Shown one piece after another: positions 17,881 to 27,554 of a stretch of DNA of 48,515 bases. The position numbers were made by a program, and so were the translations under genes. The first letter of the stretch is position 1; each line of letters opens with the position of its first letter. This stretch comes from Ruminococcus sp. (GTDB lineage Bacteria > Bacillota > Clostridia > Oscillospirales > Ruminococcaceae). The stretch is taken from assembly GCA_017649325.1 (NCBI GenBank), contig JAGCHA010000051.1, positions 1 through 48,515 of the forward strand. Reading direction: 5' to 3'. The notes beneath the pieces were generated by a model. That model was not told where the DNA came from, did not search any database, and saw only the letters and a program-made list of their open reading frames with translations.

Positions 17881-20800
17881 ATGGCAACAAGCTATAGCGA
17901 TGTAAGCAAAGCTCTGAAAAATGCGCTGAAGGATTCCGAGAACAAAAAGTATGAATTTAATGAACAGTTCCAAGGATTTATGAATTCCGTATCAGCACTG
18001 GTAGATGTTCTGAATATAAGAAAACAGAGGGATACTATCAAAGAAAAAGATCGTATTGCTCTCTATGATGCTATCATCCAGCTTATCAATTGCTATCAGA
18101 CCGGCGCCTACACGCATAAGGGCGCTGAGATAGCAAGAGCCGAGGATTTTAAGCTCTATCAGGAGTATACAAAAAACGTACAAGAAAAGATAGACGTTAT
18201 CCTTAATAAAACAGTAGAAGAAAATTCAAAGCAGAATGATGTCATTAATCTGTTCAAGGGACCACTGAATAATGTAAAGGATGCAGCGGAGAATTTCATG
18301 TTTGATCTGCGCAAATCTGCATCACAGCCTCAAATTGACAGATACGTTAAAGAGATCTCAGGTATTGCTACGAATGCCGATGAACTTGAATACAAAAAAG
18401 AAATAAGCGAGGGTACGCAGAAGCTTATGCACAGTGTATTGATAGGCGCTACCACTATCGCCGACAATCAGCTTCTCACTCCTGAGACCAAGGAGGAGCT
18501 TACACGTGCATTCCGTGATTATGTTAAAACCTATCAGGATAATCTGTTCAACGAAGAAAAGCGCAAGGCTATCATTGTCGTTGACGATCTCACTGTAATA
18601 AACAGTGCATCAGGCAAACTGGGCCTTGCGATAGATGAGGCAGTAAAACAACTTTCGGTCACAAATAATGATGATTTCGAGTATGATATAACATTTCTCA
18701 ATAAAATAAAGGATGACGTTCAAAAAGACGTTAGTGAGCTCACCAACAACCTCATTGCTAACAGACAGGAGGCAAGAAAAGAAGAGCTCGACGATATGGC
18801 TCAGCGCGAAGAAGAAAAATTCAGACAGGCAGAGGATGCAAAGGCTGCTAAGCAGGGCTATATTGAAAAAGGTGAGCAGCAGACACCGGAGCAGATAGCG
18901 CTGAAGAAAATTATCGAAGAACAGCCGAATCTGCTTGCAAAAACGCCGTATATCGACTCGATTTATGACCTTCTCGGCATTGATGAGAATTCGCTTCCTG
19001 AAGGAGAGGTGACTTATACTACCCGTTCAAGGGATGGTAAGGATATCGAGCATAAACGTAATTTGCGCGATGAACTGAGAGAGCTCAAGCAATCGGCTAT
19101 GGAAATGGCTAAGGTCACTGCCAAGTATTATGTAAAATCCGAGGGTAAGGACGCAAAGACCGAATACCTCAATCTGAATCAGCTCAAGGAAATTGAGGCT
19201 GAATACGATAAATTCTACAGACTTAGCGGCGGATTCAGATATGCGGCGATCAACTCTAATTCGCTCCCTGCAGAATCAGATGTTCTGGACAAAGTCAAAA
19301 AAGTCAGAAATGAATCCCTCAATATCGGTGTCAACCTTAATAAGGCTGTAAACTACATCGAGACATATGCTCTCAAGGGTGAGCGTGACAAGCACAAGCT
19401 CTTCTCGATGTATGAGATGATGGGTCATCCCAATCCCGACCTCGACGGAAACTTCTCTGCTGAGGTTGCGAACGTTATGAATAAGGTGACCAAGCTCAAC
19501 GAAGCCCTGAATAAAGCAAAGGACTCCGAAGCCGACAAGGCGGAAAAGAAAGAAGGAAAAACACTCAGAAAATACGTTGAAGAATCGGTTGAAAAGATCG
19601 CTCCCGCACTTGCCAACCTTACAGAAAACATACTTCCTCAGACCTTCATTAACGACGGTACCGTGGATATAGAACGTGATAAGGAAAGCGTACTCCCGTT
19701 TGTGGTAGAAAAGGATATCAAGCAGCTTACAGCGGCTTACCGTGAAGCTTTCCTTGCAATGCATGAATTCATGACCGTTTGCAATAAAAGAATGGAGACC
19801 AATAAAAAGGTTGAGGGACGCAAGCACATGGAGCAGTCGGAGTATGAGCTCTATGAAGCTTTGACTCCTGTATATGAGAAGGTAAAGGACAAATACCTTC
19901 TGCTTACCTACCTCGATAAGCCTGAACCCGAAAAAGAAAAGGAAAAGAAGGCAGAGGCTCCCAAAAAGGGTGCTAAGGGTCAGAAGGAGCTCACTCCCGC
20001 AGAGCAGGCTCAGATCGATACTCAGAAGATCGTTGATGAGCTCGGTAACGAATTAGATGCCTACAACGCGCAGCTCCAAAAGTTCAGAGAAAAAACAAGG
20101 GCAGAGGCTGAAAAAGAAGCCAAAAAGGAAATTAAAGAGGAAGAAAAGGCTTACAAAAAGCTCCAAAAGGAAAACAAGAAGAAAAAAATACCGACTCCCA
20201 GCAGAGACTTCAATAAGGAGCTTGCTTTAAAAACCGAAGCGAAATACAAGGAAAAGCTCGCCAAAAGAGTCGATATGAAGGAAAAGGGCAAAAAGATCCA
20301 CGATTTCTATGATTATGTCCTGAACTGCAAGGAGATGTACAGAACGAAGCAGCTCCTGCCGCAGTTCCTGCTTGATGACCCCAAGCAGCCCCGTATATCA
20401 ACTATCCTTTCGATGCACCAGAAGAAAAAGGATATCGACTATGCGATAGAATTCGAGAAAAAGCTTACCGCGCAGCCTTGGAAGGACGGAAAGCGCGATT
20501 TCAGCACAATAACCAACGACTTCAAGAAGCACAGGATGCAGCTGGGTACCGATGACAAGATAATCCAGTTCAACACCAAGAATGACTACAAGCAGTTTGA
20601 GAGAGTAACCCACGATACTATCAAGGGTTTCTTCTGTCCAACAGTAGAAAAGATAGAATACACCGGTCTCATAAATGTTGTCAATAAAAAGACGAACAAG
20701 GTTGTCGCCTATGATGAAGAAGGAGTCAGAAAAGCGCTTAAAGTCGGAATAGGCGATACAATAGAGTTCAAGGAAGGAGAGAAAGTAGTAAAAATCGACG

Positions 20801-23800
20801 TTGCAAGAAAGTTCGGAGATTATTTGTTCTCACATTCTAACCCTAAGGAGGAAGCTCCTAATTTCTCAGATGATCTTAAAGATATTTTTACAAAGGATGA
20901 GCTCGCTCACAAGGAAGTACAGGATTATGTACAAAAGCTCAATGAAAACTTCAAGTTTGAAGCCGACGGTAAGAAAAAACTCGAATTTGGCAAGTTAAAG
21001 ATCAGCGAGAAAAAAGAGGTGGATGTAAAAGATCTTCAAAAGAAGCTTATCAAATACGCCGACAAATATTGCAAGCCCGATGATAACGATAAGATACATA
21101 TTACCGAATATGACAACGAAAAGGGCTTTGACGCCTTCTTTGAAGAAAACGGATTTACAAAGGAAGAAGTCGAAAAATCCATCTTAGGAGACTTTGCGAC
21201 GGCTATCAAGCGCAATCTCAAAAATGCAGGCTTCTGTAAGGAGGCAAAGATGAGAGATGATATCCCCGACGGCTATAACGAGGGTATCGCAAAAGACCTC
21301 GTCTACAATCTCGCTCCCGGAGTATATCCCAAGGTAACGGTATATGAAGACATAACCCTGCCATTCTATATGGGTCAGGCTCAGCCCGACCAGCTTTCTC
21401 ACGTAAAGGTAGCACGTGTTGACAACAACTTCAATCGCGTACTCAATTACAAGGAATATGATATATGTGTCATTGACAAGAAAAACGAGAAAACAGGGAA
21501 AATGGAGGAAGTTGTTGCCCCCGTGATCATGTCTCCTGAGGAACTTAAGAAAGTCAGAATAGTTAAAACTGTGGAAGGTCCGCTTGTCCATTCAACAGTC
21601 AAGGACTTCAGAAAGTGTGCATTTATCGGCGACCTCCCCAACAGGAACAATTTCGCGAACCCTGCGCTCTTTGAAGGCAAGTCTGATTCTGAGATAGAGG
21701 ATATGATAAGTAAGGGTCTCGATAAGGGCGACAATTCTACTTCTCCCCGTACCGTTCAGGTTCGCAACTATCAGTCTTTCAATCACCCCTCTGTGCTCCA
21801 GGCGGCTGCTGACATACAGGTAATGGATTATCTGCTCGGTATCCCCAAGCGCGATGTCGATGATATCCGTATAGACTTTCAGGCCACTATGATAGACGGA
21901 AAAATTGAGCCTGAGGTCCAGGGCATAAGTGCCGCTGATAACGGAAAGCTTCCCTTTACTGCTAAGGACGATTCAGAGCTCACTAAACCTGAAGATATGC
22001 GCATTATTACAGCGACTATGGCAGAAAAAGTTGACAGATGGGCTAGAGGAGAATTTTATGAGCCTGAATTGGAAAAGTTTGATTCGCTTCCTGAGGAATG
22101 CTTGGAGAAATTCAAGAAGAACGCCCAAAAACTCGACCGGGTTATAAAAGCATCCAAAAGCGTAGAGTGGAATGACCCGCCGATAAATCCTGAAACAGGC
22201 GAGATAATCCCATACAGTGTTTATGATGTTCATAAGGGACATATACGTATACTCGATGAGAAACAGCTCTTCAAGATGAATATGGACGACCTTGCCGTTG
22301 CAAGAAATGAAGCCAAGACAGAAAAGGAAAGAGATAATTGCAAGCCCAAGAATATTTTCGATACTCTTGCGAAATTGCCCAAAGCCTGCAATAATGCGCT
22401 CATCGACAAGACCCTCCACCATCTTGACGTCGAAAACAAGAGCGAGGAGTACGGCTCATACAGCAAGGGAGATCACACCTTCCTCGGTAAGAAGAGCGAC
22501 GACAAGACCAGAGACGTTCTTACAAAGCGCTTCAACAAATACGAGACCGAGCGCCTTTTCAACAAGATTCATCGCCTCACTCCCGAACTGTGGATAATGG
22601 ACAAAGATCGCTCAAAAGAATACTTTACTCACAAACTGTTTGGAAGCAGCCATGAATACCATGAGGTAAGAGAGTCGGTCATTGACCTGAACAAGCTGAT
22701 ACACGACGAAGTACAGCTCGCAAGGAAGGAAGAGATGTATGACGCAGAAAACAGGCAGAATCTCAGCAATGAAGACATCGCCGCAATAGAGAAAAGAAAA
22801 GGAGAGCGTCAGAAATTAAGAGAAAAACTTGCTGCCGAAAAGGGCAATGATAAGATAATGAGAAATGTTCCTGCAAAGGAAGACCCGCTCATCTACTATA
22901 AGGTACAGCAGAAGGCTGTTGATACCATAAAGAAGATAGAGGATTATCTTGACAAGGACGCGACCGTAAAGAGCGAATTCGGCAAGCAGAGACGAAGGAC
23001 AATGGTCAGCATCTACAACAAGCTCAACAAGCAGCTTGATGAGTATGCTCAGCTCACAGGAGATACTTCCTACGCTCCGAAGCAGATAACGCTCAACGAG
23101 AAGAACTTCACTATCACTTACTCGAATATGTACAAGAATCGTCACGACTTCGAGATGGCTCTGCCGATTTCCGTAAACCGCGAGTATCAGGAAAATACTA
23201 TTGAGCGCAGAAAGCGGGATGAACTGATCAATGATGAAAAAGAGGGCATTAAGAAACAGCTACGTGATGAGCGTAAGGCTTATGAAAAAGCTATCACTGA
23301 TAAGATCAAAAATGCTGAAGCCGGACAGGATAAATCACTGTATGCCAATGTTGAGCATGATGATAATAATTCCAAGGAAATAGAGATCAAAATGAAGGAT
23401 GGCACGACAAAAAAAGTTCAAGACAATATCAAGTATACAGAGATCCATATGGCGAATGGCACGATCCGCAAAGTTCCTGTTGTCAAAGAAAAGCTCAAGA
23501 CGGCAAAGGATCTCATACAAGAGAAGAATGCCAGCATCGATACCAGTGGCAAGACCCAGGAAGAGATCAATGCCGAAAAGGAGTCGAATCTTTTGCATTT
23601 CGGCGGAGACTTTACTGTTATCGACGCTGCTGCACAGCGTCAGATAGCACGGGAAGAAGCATTGGAATACAACAATGATCCGAAAAATGCGAAGAAAGCT
23701 AATAAGGCTGCCCCCCCAATCGTTGCCAACTTCTATGACGATATGGTCATCGCTGATAGTGAGACAATGCGTAAAGAAAACTCCACGTATGCTGATCCCA

Positions 23801-23982
23801 ATACCAAGAAGGGCAGAAATGCGCCGAATCCCACCTTTAACAGCAAGAGAAAGGTAGAAAAAGCAGCTCAAGCCGCAGCCCAGGAAAGAAAAGCTAAAGA
23901 TACTGCTAAAAAGAAGAAAGCGGACGAAGCCTACAAGAAGGCATTTGAAAAGAAGGTTAAAAAAGGCCGTGGTATGAGTTGA
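17881..23982 (+). CDS. Giant Lys/Glu-rich cytosolic protein with a degenerate kinase-like segment
   Basis: The ATG at 17881 (MATSYSDV) has GTGAGG eight bases upstream; a TTG at 17824 lies in a hairpin and is less likely. The product is 2033 residues without signal peptide or membrane helix. It is mostly helical, with coiled, charged stretches at about 288-327 and 737-770 and a Lys-rich C-terminus (about 1995-2033). Residues about 1305-1360 resemble the catalytic core of HipA/PI3K-like or actin-fragmin-type kinases: QVMDYLLGIPKRDVDDI sits where such enzymes have a G-x-x-D-R-H-x-x-N loop, and 30 residues later GISAADNGKLPF matches a metal-binding IDN-x-x-x-F strand (Asp1353). The loop Asp and Asn are replaced, so it may be a pseudokinase. 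A/T content is higher than in neighbouring genes. I know of no assigned function. Confidence 0.8.
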   Translation: MATSYSDVSKALKNALKDSENKKYEFNEQFQGFMNSVSALVDVLNIRKQRDTIKEKDRIALYDAIIQLINCYQTGAYTHKGAEIARAEDFKLYQEYTKNVQEKIDVILNKTVEENSKQNDVINLFKGPLNNVKDAAENFMFDLRKSASQPQIDRYVKEISGIATNADELEYKKEISEGTQKLMHSVLIGATTIADNQLLTPETKEELTRAFRDYVKTYQDNLFNEEKRKAIIVVDDLTVINSASGKLGLAIDEAVKQLSVTNNDDFEYDITFLNKIKDDVQKDVSELTNNLIANRQEARKEELDDMAQREEEKFRQAEDAKAAKQGYIEKGEQQTPEQIALKKIIEEQPNLLAKTPYIDSIYDLLGIDENSLPEGEVTYTTRSRDGKDIEHKRNLRDELRELKQSAMEMAKVTAKYYVKSEGKDAKTEYLNLNQLKEIEAEYDKFYRLSGGFRYAAINSNSLPAESDVLDKVKKVRNESLNIGVNLNKAVNYIETYALKGERDKHKLFSMYEMMGHPNPDLDGNFSAEVANVMNKVTKLNEALNKAKDSEADKAEKKEGKTLRKYVEESVEKIAPALANLTENILPQTFINDGTVDIERDKESVLPFVVEKDIKQLTAAYREAFLAMHEFMTVCNKRMETNKKVEGRKHMEQSEYELYEALTPVYEKVKDKYLLLTYLDKPEPEKEKEKKAEAPKKGAKGQKELTPAEQAQIDTQKIVDELGNELDAYNAQLQKFREKTRAEAEKEAKKEIKEEEKAYKKLQKENKKKKIPTPSRDFNKELALKTEAKYKEKLAKRVDMKEKGKKIHDFYDYVLNCKEMYRTKQLLPQFLLDDPKQPRISTILSMHQKKKDIDYAIEFEKKLTAQPWKDGKRDFSTITNDFKKHRMQLGTDDKIIQFNTKNDYKQFERVTHDTIKGFFCPTVEKIEYTGLINVVNKKTNKVVAYDEEGVRKALKVGIGDTIEFKEGEKVVKIDVARKFGDYLFSHSNPKEEAPNFSDDLKDIFTKDELAHKEVQDYVQKLNENFKFEADGKKKLEFGKLKISEKKEVDVKDLQKKLIKYADKYCKPDDNDKIHITEYDNEKGFDAFFEENGFTKEEVEKSILGDFATAIKRNLKNAGFCKEAKMRDDIPDGYNEGIAKDLVYNLAPGVYPKVTVYEDITLPFYMGQAQPDQLSHVKVARVDNNFNRVLNYKEYDICVIDKKNEKTGKMEEVVAPVIMSPEELKKVRIVKTVEGPLVHSTVKDFRKCAFIGDLPNRNNFANPALFEGKSDSEIEDMISKGLDKGDNSTSPRTVQVRNYQSFNHPSVLQAAADIQVMDYLLGIPKRDVDDIRIDFQATMIDGKIEPEVQGISAADNGKLPFTAKDDSELTKPEDMRIITATMAEKVDRWARGEFYEPELEKFDSLPEECLEKFKKNAQKLDRVIKASKSVEWNDPPINPETGEIIPYSVYDVHKGHIRILDEKQLFKMNMDDLAVARNEAKTEKERDNCKPKNIFDTLAKLPKACNNALIDKTLHHLDVENKSEEYGSYSKGDHTFLGKKSDDKTRDVLTKRFNKYETERLFNKIHRLTPELWIMDKDRSKEYFTHKLFGSSHEYHEVRESVIDLNKLIHDEVQLARKEEMYDAENRQNLSNEDIAAIEKRKGERQKLREKLAAEKGNDKIMRNVPAKEDPLIYYKVQQKAVDTIKKIEDYLDKDATVKSEFGKQRRRTMVSIYNKLNKQLDEYAQLTGDTSYAPKQITLNEKNFTITYSNMYKNRHDFEMALPISVNREYQENTIERRKRDELINDEKEGIKKQLRDERKAYEKAITDKIKNAEAGQDKSLYANVEHDDNNSKEIEIKMKDGTTKKVQDNIKYTEIHMANGTIRKVPVVKEKLKTAKDLIQEKNASIDTSGKTQEEINAEKESNLLHFGGDFTVIDAAAQRQIAREEALEYNNDPKNAKKANKAAPPIVANFYDDMVIADSETMRKENSTYADPNTKKGRNAPNPTFNSKRKVEKAAQAAAQERKAKDTAKKKKADEAYKKAFEKKVKKGRGMS

Positions 23983-24049
23983 TCTCATTCCTCGTCAGTT
24001 CTGCAAGTAACCTGTATTTATCCGAAAAAAAGCAATATGGGAAAAAGAT

Positions 24050-24087
24050 TTCGGGAGACCCTTTAAGGGACTCCCGAAGTCTTTTTA
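24050..24087 (+). terminator. Intrinsic terminator of the giant gene
   Basis: The stem ttcgggag(a)ccc / ggg(a)ctcccgaa (24050-24078) with a TTTAA loop is followed by GTCTTTTTATTA. An A-run before the stem pairs with the T-run, so it could also stop transcription from the other side. Confidence 0.9.
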
Positions 24088-24175
24088 TTATTCACGTGAA
24101 AGGTAAATGATACAGTACGTTGTGCTCGGGAGAGGAAAATGCGGTGGTGACTTCATATAATCTCATATAATCTCA

Positions 24176-24204
24176 TTGACTTAATCAGCATAATATGCTA
24201 AAAT
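24176..24204 (+). promoter_or_regulatory. Sigma-A-like promoter for the 24248 lipoprotein and radA
   Basis: TTGACT (24176-24181) and TAAAAT (24199-24204) are 17 bases apart. A tandem tcatataatc repeat lies immediately upstream (about 24152-24174). The TTG start is 44 bases downstream. Confidence 0.82.
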
Positions 24205-24247
24205 ATAAGTTATGATATATACAGAACAAAAAACGGAGGTCTTAACG

Positions 24248-25321
24248 TTGAAACCACTGAAATCACTAATTCTTGCAGCTGTTTTAACTGCCACAGCGGC
24301 AGCGGCGGGCTGCTCGGAGGCAAAGCCGAGATCTTCGTCCCCTCAGTCCGAAGCGGAAGAGCAGGCAATATCTCCCGAGAGCATATCTTTCGAGTGGCAG
24401 AAGTCCTATCAGAGCAAGCTCGACGAGTTCAAGGGCTCGGAGAAGTTCAGCTCCGACTCTGCATTCGACCTGTACGATATGACGGGCGACGGCAACCCCG
24501 AACTCATCATCTCACAGGGCACGGATAAGCAGGCAGTCTGCGAGATATATTCATATTCGGGCGGAGCTCTTTCAGAGCTCGGGAATGCGGGTTTCGACGG
24601 GGAATTCGACTATCTCCCCGAGTTCGGGCTCACCCGCGAGGAATACCACGGCGACGGCTTCCTTCTCGGCAAGTTCAGAAAGTTTGATGGCGGCGAGCTG
24701 ATTGATTTCCTCACCTACAGCGATAACTCCGAATCCGCCTCATCCGGTGCATCGATAAAGCATGAAATAAACGGCGAGGAAGTCCTTCTGACCGAGTACG
24801 AAGCCGAGCTCGCACAGTACATCGGCACGCTGACCATGCATCTTGGCAGGAAGTACACATTCGGCGATGACGCTATCAACTATGCGATACGCCGCTCTCA
24901 AAGCTGGGGAGCTGTCCTCGGCTCGGGCAGGAAGCAGCTATGCAGGAAAAAGCTTCTCGAGATAGCGGACGCTATGGGCGATGAGAACAAGGACGCCGCG
25001 TTCGAGTTGTGTGACCTCAACGGCGACGACGTTCCCGAGATAGTCGTATCATCAGGCTCGGCGACGGAGTCGGTCTGCACGATATACTACTTCAGCGGTG
25101 ACACTATAGAGCAGCTTGACGGCGAGTACGGCAGATACGGCAGACTTCTTTTTGATATCGGCAGCCTTGTTTTCTTCTCCGAAAACGAAACGGGCATGAC
25201 CTACTGGAGCCTCGCAGACAGTGAATTCTCGGCAGACAGCTATAACAGCTCGGGCAGCATAATGGAGATAGGAAGAGAATTTGCGCTCAACGGCGTCGGC
25301 ATAGACGCCTCGCTGGTATGA
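24248..25321 (+). CDS. Lipoprotein with two Asp-rich, FG-GAP-like repeats
   Basis: A TTG at 24248 with GGAGG eight bases upstream gives the start MKPLKSLILAAVLTATAAAA followed by GC, a lipoprotein signal with Cys as the anchor; an ATG at 24212 overlaps the ribosome site and would spoil the signal peptide. The product is 357 residues. Two halves carry the same pattern: AFDLYDMTGDGNPELIIS and AFELCDLNGDDVPEIVVS, each followed by a CxIYxxSG strand. These Asp-rich loops resemble calcium-binding FG-GAP/VCBS-type repeats. The protein probably sits on the outer face of the membrane. Its stop is three bases before the radA ATG, so radA is co-expressed, although no functional link is known. Confidence 0.85.
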   Translation: MKPLKSLILAAVLTATAAAAGCSEAKPRSSSPQSEAEEQAISPESISFEWQKSYQSKLDEFKGSEKFSSDSAFDLYDMTGDGNPELIISQGTDKQAVCEIYSYSGGALSELGNAGFDGEFDYLPEFGLTREEYHGDGFLLGKFRKFDGGELIDFLTYSDNSESASSGASIKHEINGEEVLLTEYEAELAQYIGTLTMHLGRKYTFGDDAINYAIRRSQSWGAVLGSGRKQLCRKKLLEIADAMGDENKDAAFELCDLNGDDVPEIVVSSGSATESVCTIYYFSGDTIEQLDGEYGRYGRLLFDIGSLVFFSENETGMTYWSLADSEFSADSYNSSGSIMEIGREFALNGVGIDASLV

Positions 25322-25324
25322 GCC

Positions 25325-26695
25325 ATGGCTAAGTCAAAATACGTTTACACCTGCAATCAGTGCGGGTACGAAAGCTCGAAGTGGAACGGTAAATGCCCGT
25401 CCTGCGGTGCATGGAACAGCTTTGAGGAGGAGCTTGCGGATACGTCTCCTGCCGGAGGCGGAAGCTCGCTCGCGAACGTCCCCGACCTGTACGAAAGTAT
25501 AGTCGAGCTCGCGGATATAGGCGCGGACAGCGACGTCCGCTACGATACGGGAATAGGCGAGCTCAACCGCGTGCTTGGCGGCGGGCTTGTCAAGGGCTCA
25601 CTGGTACTGCTCGGCGGCGAACCCGGTATCGGCAAGAGTACGCTGCTGCTGCAAATATGTCAGTTTCTGGGCGAAGAGCATTCGGTGCTCTACGTGTCGG
25701 GCGAGGAATCGGCGCGTCAGATAAAGCTGCGTGCAAAACGCCTCGGCGTAGACACCGAGAATCTGTACCTCCTCACTGCCAACGACGCAGAGGCGATCGC
25801 TGCGACAATAGCGGGCAGCAATATCGACATTGTTATCATCGACTCGATACAGACGATGAGCATAAGCCGCATAGGCTCGAGCCCGGGAAGCCTCACTCAG
25901 GTCCGCGAGTGTACGAACCTCTTCATGCGCACCGCCAAGACACAGGAGATACCCGTCATCATTGTCGGACACATCAACAAGGACGGTGCTATCGCAGGTC
26001 CGAAGGTCATGGAGCACATAGTGGACGCGGTGCTCTATTTCGAGGGTGAGCGTCATCAGAGCTACAGACTTCTGCGCGCCGTGAAGAACCGTTTCGGCTC
26101 GACCAATGAGATAGGCGTGTTTGAAATGCTCGACAAGGGGCTTGCGGAGGTAGCCAACCCCTCGCAGATGCTGCTCTCCGGCAGACCGCTCAACGTCTCG
26201 GGCACATGCGTTGCCTCCATAATGGAGGGCAGCAGACCCGTACTTGCGGAGGTGCAGGCTCTCGCCGCAAAGACAAGCTATTCCGCACCGCGGCGAATGG
26301 CAACGGGCTTTGATTTCAACAGACTGAACATCATCATAGCAGTGCTTGAGAAGCGCCTCGGCATAATAATGGGAAGCCTCGACGTGTACCTCAATATCGT
26401 AGGAGGCTTTCGTCTCGACGAGCCCGCGGCAGACCTCTCCGTGGCAATGGCTCTGTATTCGGGCATAATGGATAAGCAGATAAATGAAGAGCTTGTGGCA
26501 TTCGGAGAGATAGGTCTCGGGGGAGAGGTGCGTTCGGTACCGCACGCCTCACAGCGCATACGTGAAGCCGAGCGAATGGGCTTCAAGCAGGCAGTGATAC
26601 CAAAGCAGTGTATATCCTCGCTCGACAAGGACAGCATCGACATCGAGCTGATACCCGTATCGAATCTGAAACAGGCATTTTCGGTGATAAAGTAA
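25325..26695 (+). CDS. radA: DNA repair protein RadA
   Basis: The 456-residue protein has the full RadA layout. It starts with a zinc finger (CNQCGYESSKWNGKCPSC, residues about 10-27). A RecA-like ATPase follows with Walker A GGEPGIGKST (about 97-106) and the family-specific KNRFGSTNEIGVFEM motif, and a Lon-protease-like C-terminal domain ends it. RadA processes recombination intermediates by driving branch migration with RecA. The ATG has a weak ribosome site and lies three bases after the lipoprotein stop, which suggests translational coupling. Length and motifs are normal. Confidence 0.96.
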   Translation: MAKSKYVYTCNQCGYESSKWNGKCPSCGAWNSFEEELADTSPAGGGSSLANVPDLYESIVELADIGADSDVRYDTGIGELNRVLGGGLVKGSLVLLGGEPGIGKSTLLLQICQFLGEEHSVLYVSGEESARQIKLRAKRLGVDTENLYLLTANDAEAIAATIAGSNIDIVIIDSIQTMSISRIGSSPGSLTQVRECTNLFMRTAKTQEIPVIIVGHINKDGAIAGPKVMEHIVDAVLYFEGERHQSYRLLRAVKNRFGSTNEIGVFEMLDKGLAEVANPSQMLLSGRPLNVSGTCVASIMEGSRPVLAEVQALAAKTSYSAPRRMATGFDFNRLNIIIAVLEKRLGIIMGSLDVYLNIVGGFRLDEPAADLSVAMALYSGIMDKQINEELVAFGEIGLGGEVRSVPHASQRIREAERMGFKQAVIPKQCISSLDKDSIDIELIPVSNLKQAFSVIK

Positions 26696-26772
26696 GCCTG
26701 GATACTCTTATAAAAAGTCCTTGTTTTAATTTGCGTTGCTGCGATGAATCGGGATTTAGAGGAATAAAACAT

Positions 26773-27231
26773 ATGGAACCACGATCTTTTGATATAATTG
26801 AATACCAAAAAGAGTATGAACCACTGCTGATCAGCTTTTTGGAAAAATGCTTGCCTGAATCTCACAGATGTTTGGATATAAACGGCCGACATAGCTATTA
26901 CTTGAACATTGCAGAACATTTTGCAGGATTCTGGTGTATGATTGATGGTGACAATATTATTGGAACAGTCGCTGTTTCGGAATTGGAAAACAAAAGCTGC
27001 GAGCTGAAATCATTATATCTGTTAGAACAGTATCAAGGTATGGGATATGGAAAAAAGATGCTAATTTATGCAATAAACCAAGCAAAAAAACATGGCTATC
27101 GGAAAATGTTTCTTGATTCCTTGGCTACAAGTACAAAAGCAATTGCTTTATATCGCAAAGTCGGGTTCAATGATACTGAAAAGTATAATAAAAGTGTATA
27201 TTCAGATGTGTTTATGGTTTTAAACTTATAA
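26773..27231 (+). CDS. GNAT-family N-acetyltransferase
   Basis: The start is the ATG at 26773, nine bases after AGAGGA; the frame extends upstream into radA but only from this ATG is it a complete domain. The 152-residue product shows the acetyl-CoA site of the GNAT fold (LYLLEQYQGMGYGKKML, residues about 83-99) and the later strand-helix ALYRKVGF typical of the family. The acceptor substrate cannot be read from sequence. Its composition is more A/T-rich than radA, hinting at separate acquisition. It has no obvious promoter and could be read through from radA. Confidence 0.9.
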   Translation: MEPRSFDIIEYQKEYEPLLISFLEKCLPESHRCLDINGRHSYYLNIAEHFAGFWCMIDGDNIIGTVAVSELENKSCELKSLYLLEQYQGMGYGKKMLIYAINQAKKHGYRKMFLDSLATSTKAIALYRKVGFNDTEKYNKSVYSDVFMVLNL

Positions 27232-27246
27232 TCCTGATTTGGTTTA

Positions 27247-27440
27247 TCACAGGAACACTTTTCTGGGATGAGAGTAAGAAAATGTCCCTGTTAGGTGACT
27301 TCTCTTAGCGGAAAAACAGTCTGCGAAGGTATATTTCTCTGCTCTATTTCTGTAACCGTAAATCGATAGTATCCCAAAGCCGAGAACTATCATGGTAATG
27401 CCGACAACACGCATCAGCGTATGTTCTTTTTATTATCCAT
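27247..27440 (-). pseudogene. Small single-helix membrane ORF, apparently frame-disrupted
   Basis: On the minus strand, GAGGGAG lies four bases before an ATG at 27440 that reads MDNKKNIR and then stops. The stop overlaps an ATG at 27414 (TGATG) that begins MRVVGITMIVLGFGILSIYG, a clear membrane helix, then YRNRAEKYTFADCF and ends at 27247. One inserted base would fuse the two into a normal small membrane protein. The last 15 or so codons fall in sequence containing a 12-mer (ttaggtgacttc on the plus strand) that recurs in the gap at 46752-46763, so the end may be non-native. The alternative is a coupled two-ORF arrangement. Confidence 0.45.
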
Positions 27441-27498
27441 ACTACTCCCTCACTTGATTTGTTTATATATCATTTTTCGTCAAGAGTGCAATAAGCGA

Positions 27499-27532
27499 AT
27501 GAAAAAGCCCGATACAGTATGTATCGGGCTTT
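27499..27532 (-). terminator. Intrinsic terminator of the phosphohexomutase gene
   Basis: A 12-base stem (aaagcccgatac / gtatcgggcttt, 27504-27515 and 27521-27532) with a five-base loop; on the minus strand it is followed by a T run. It lies 23 bases after the stop at 27555. Confidence 0.92.
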
Positions 27533-27554
27533 GTTGTTAGTTACGCTTTTCAGC

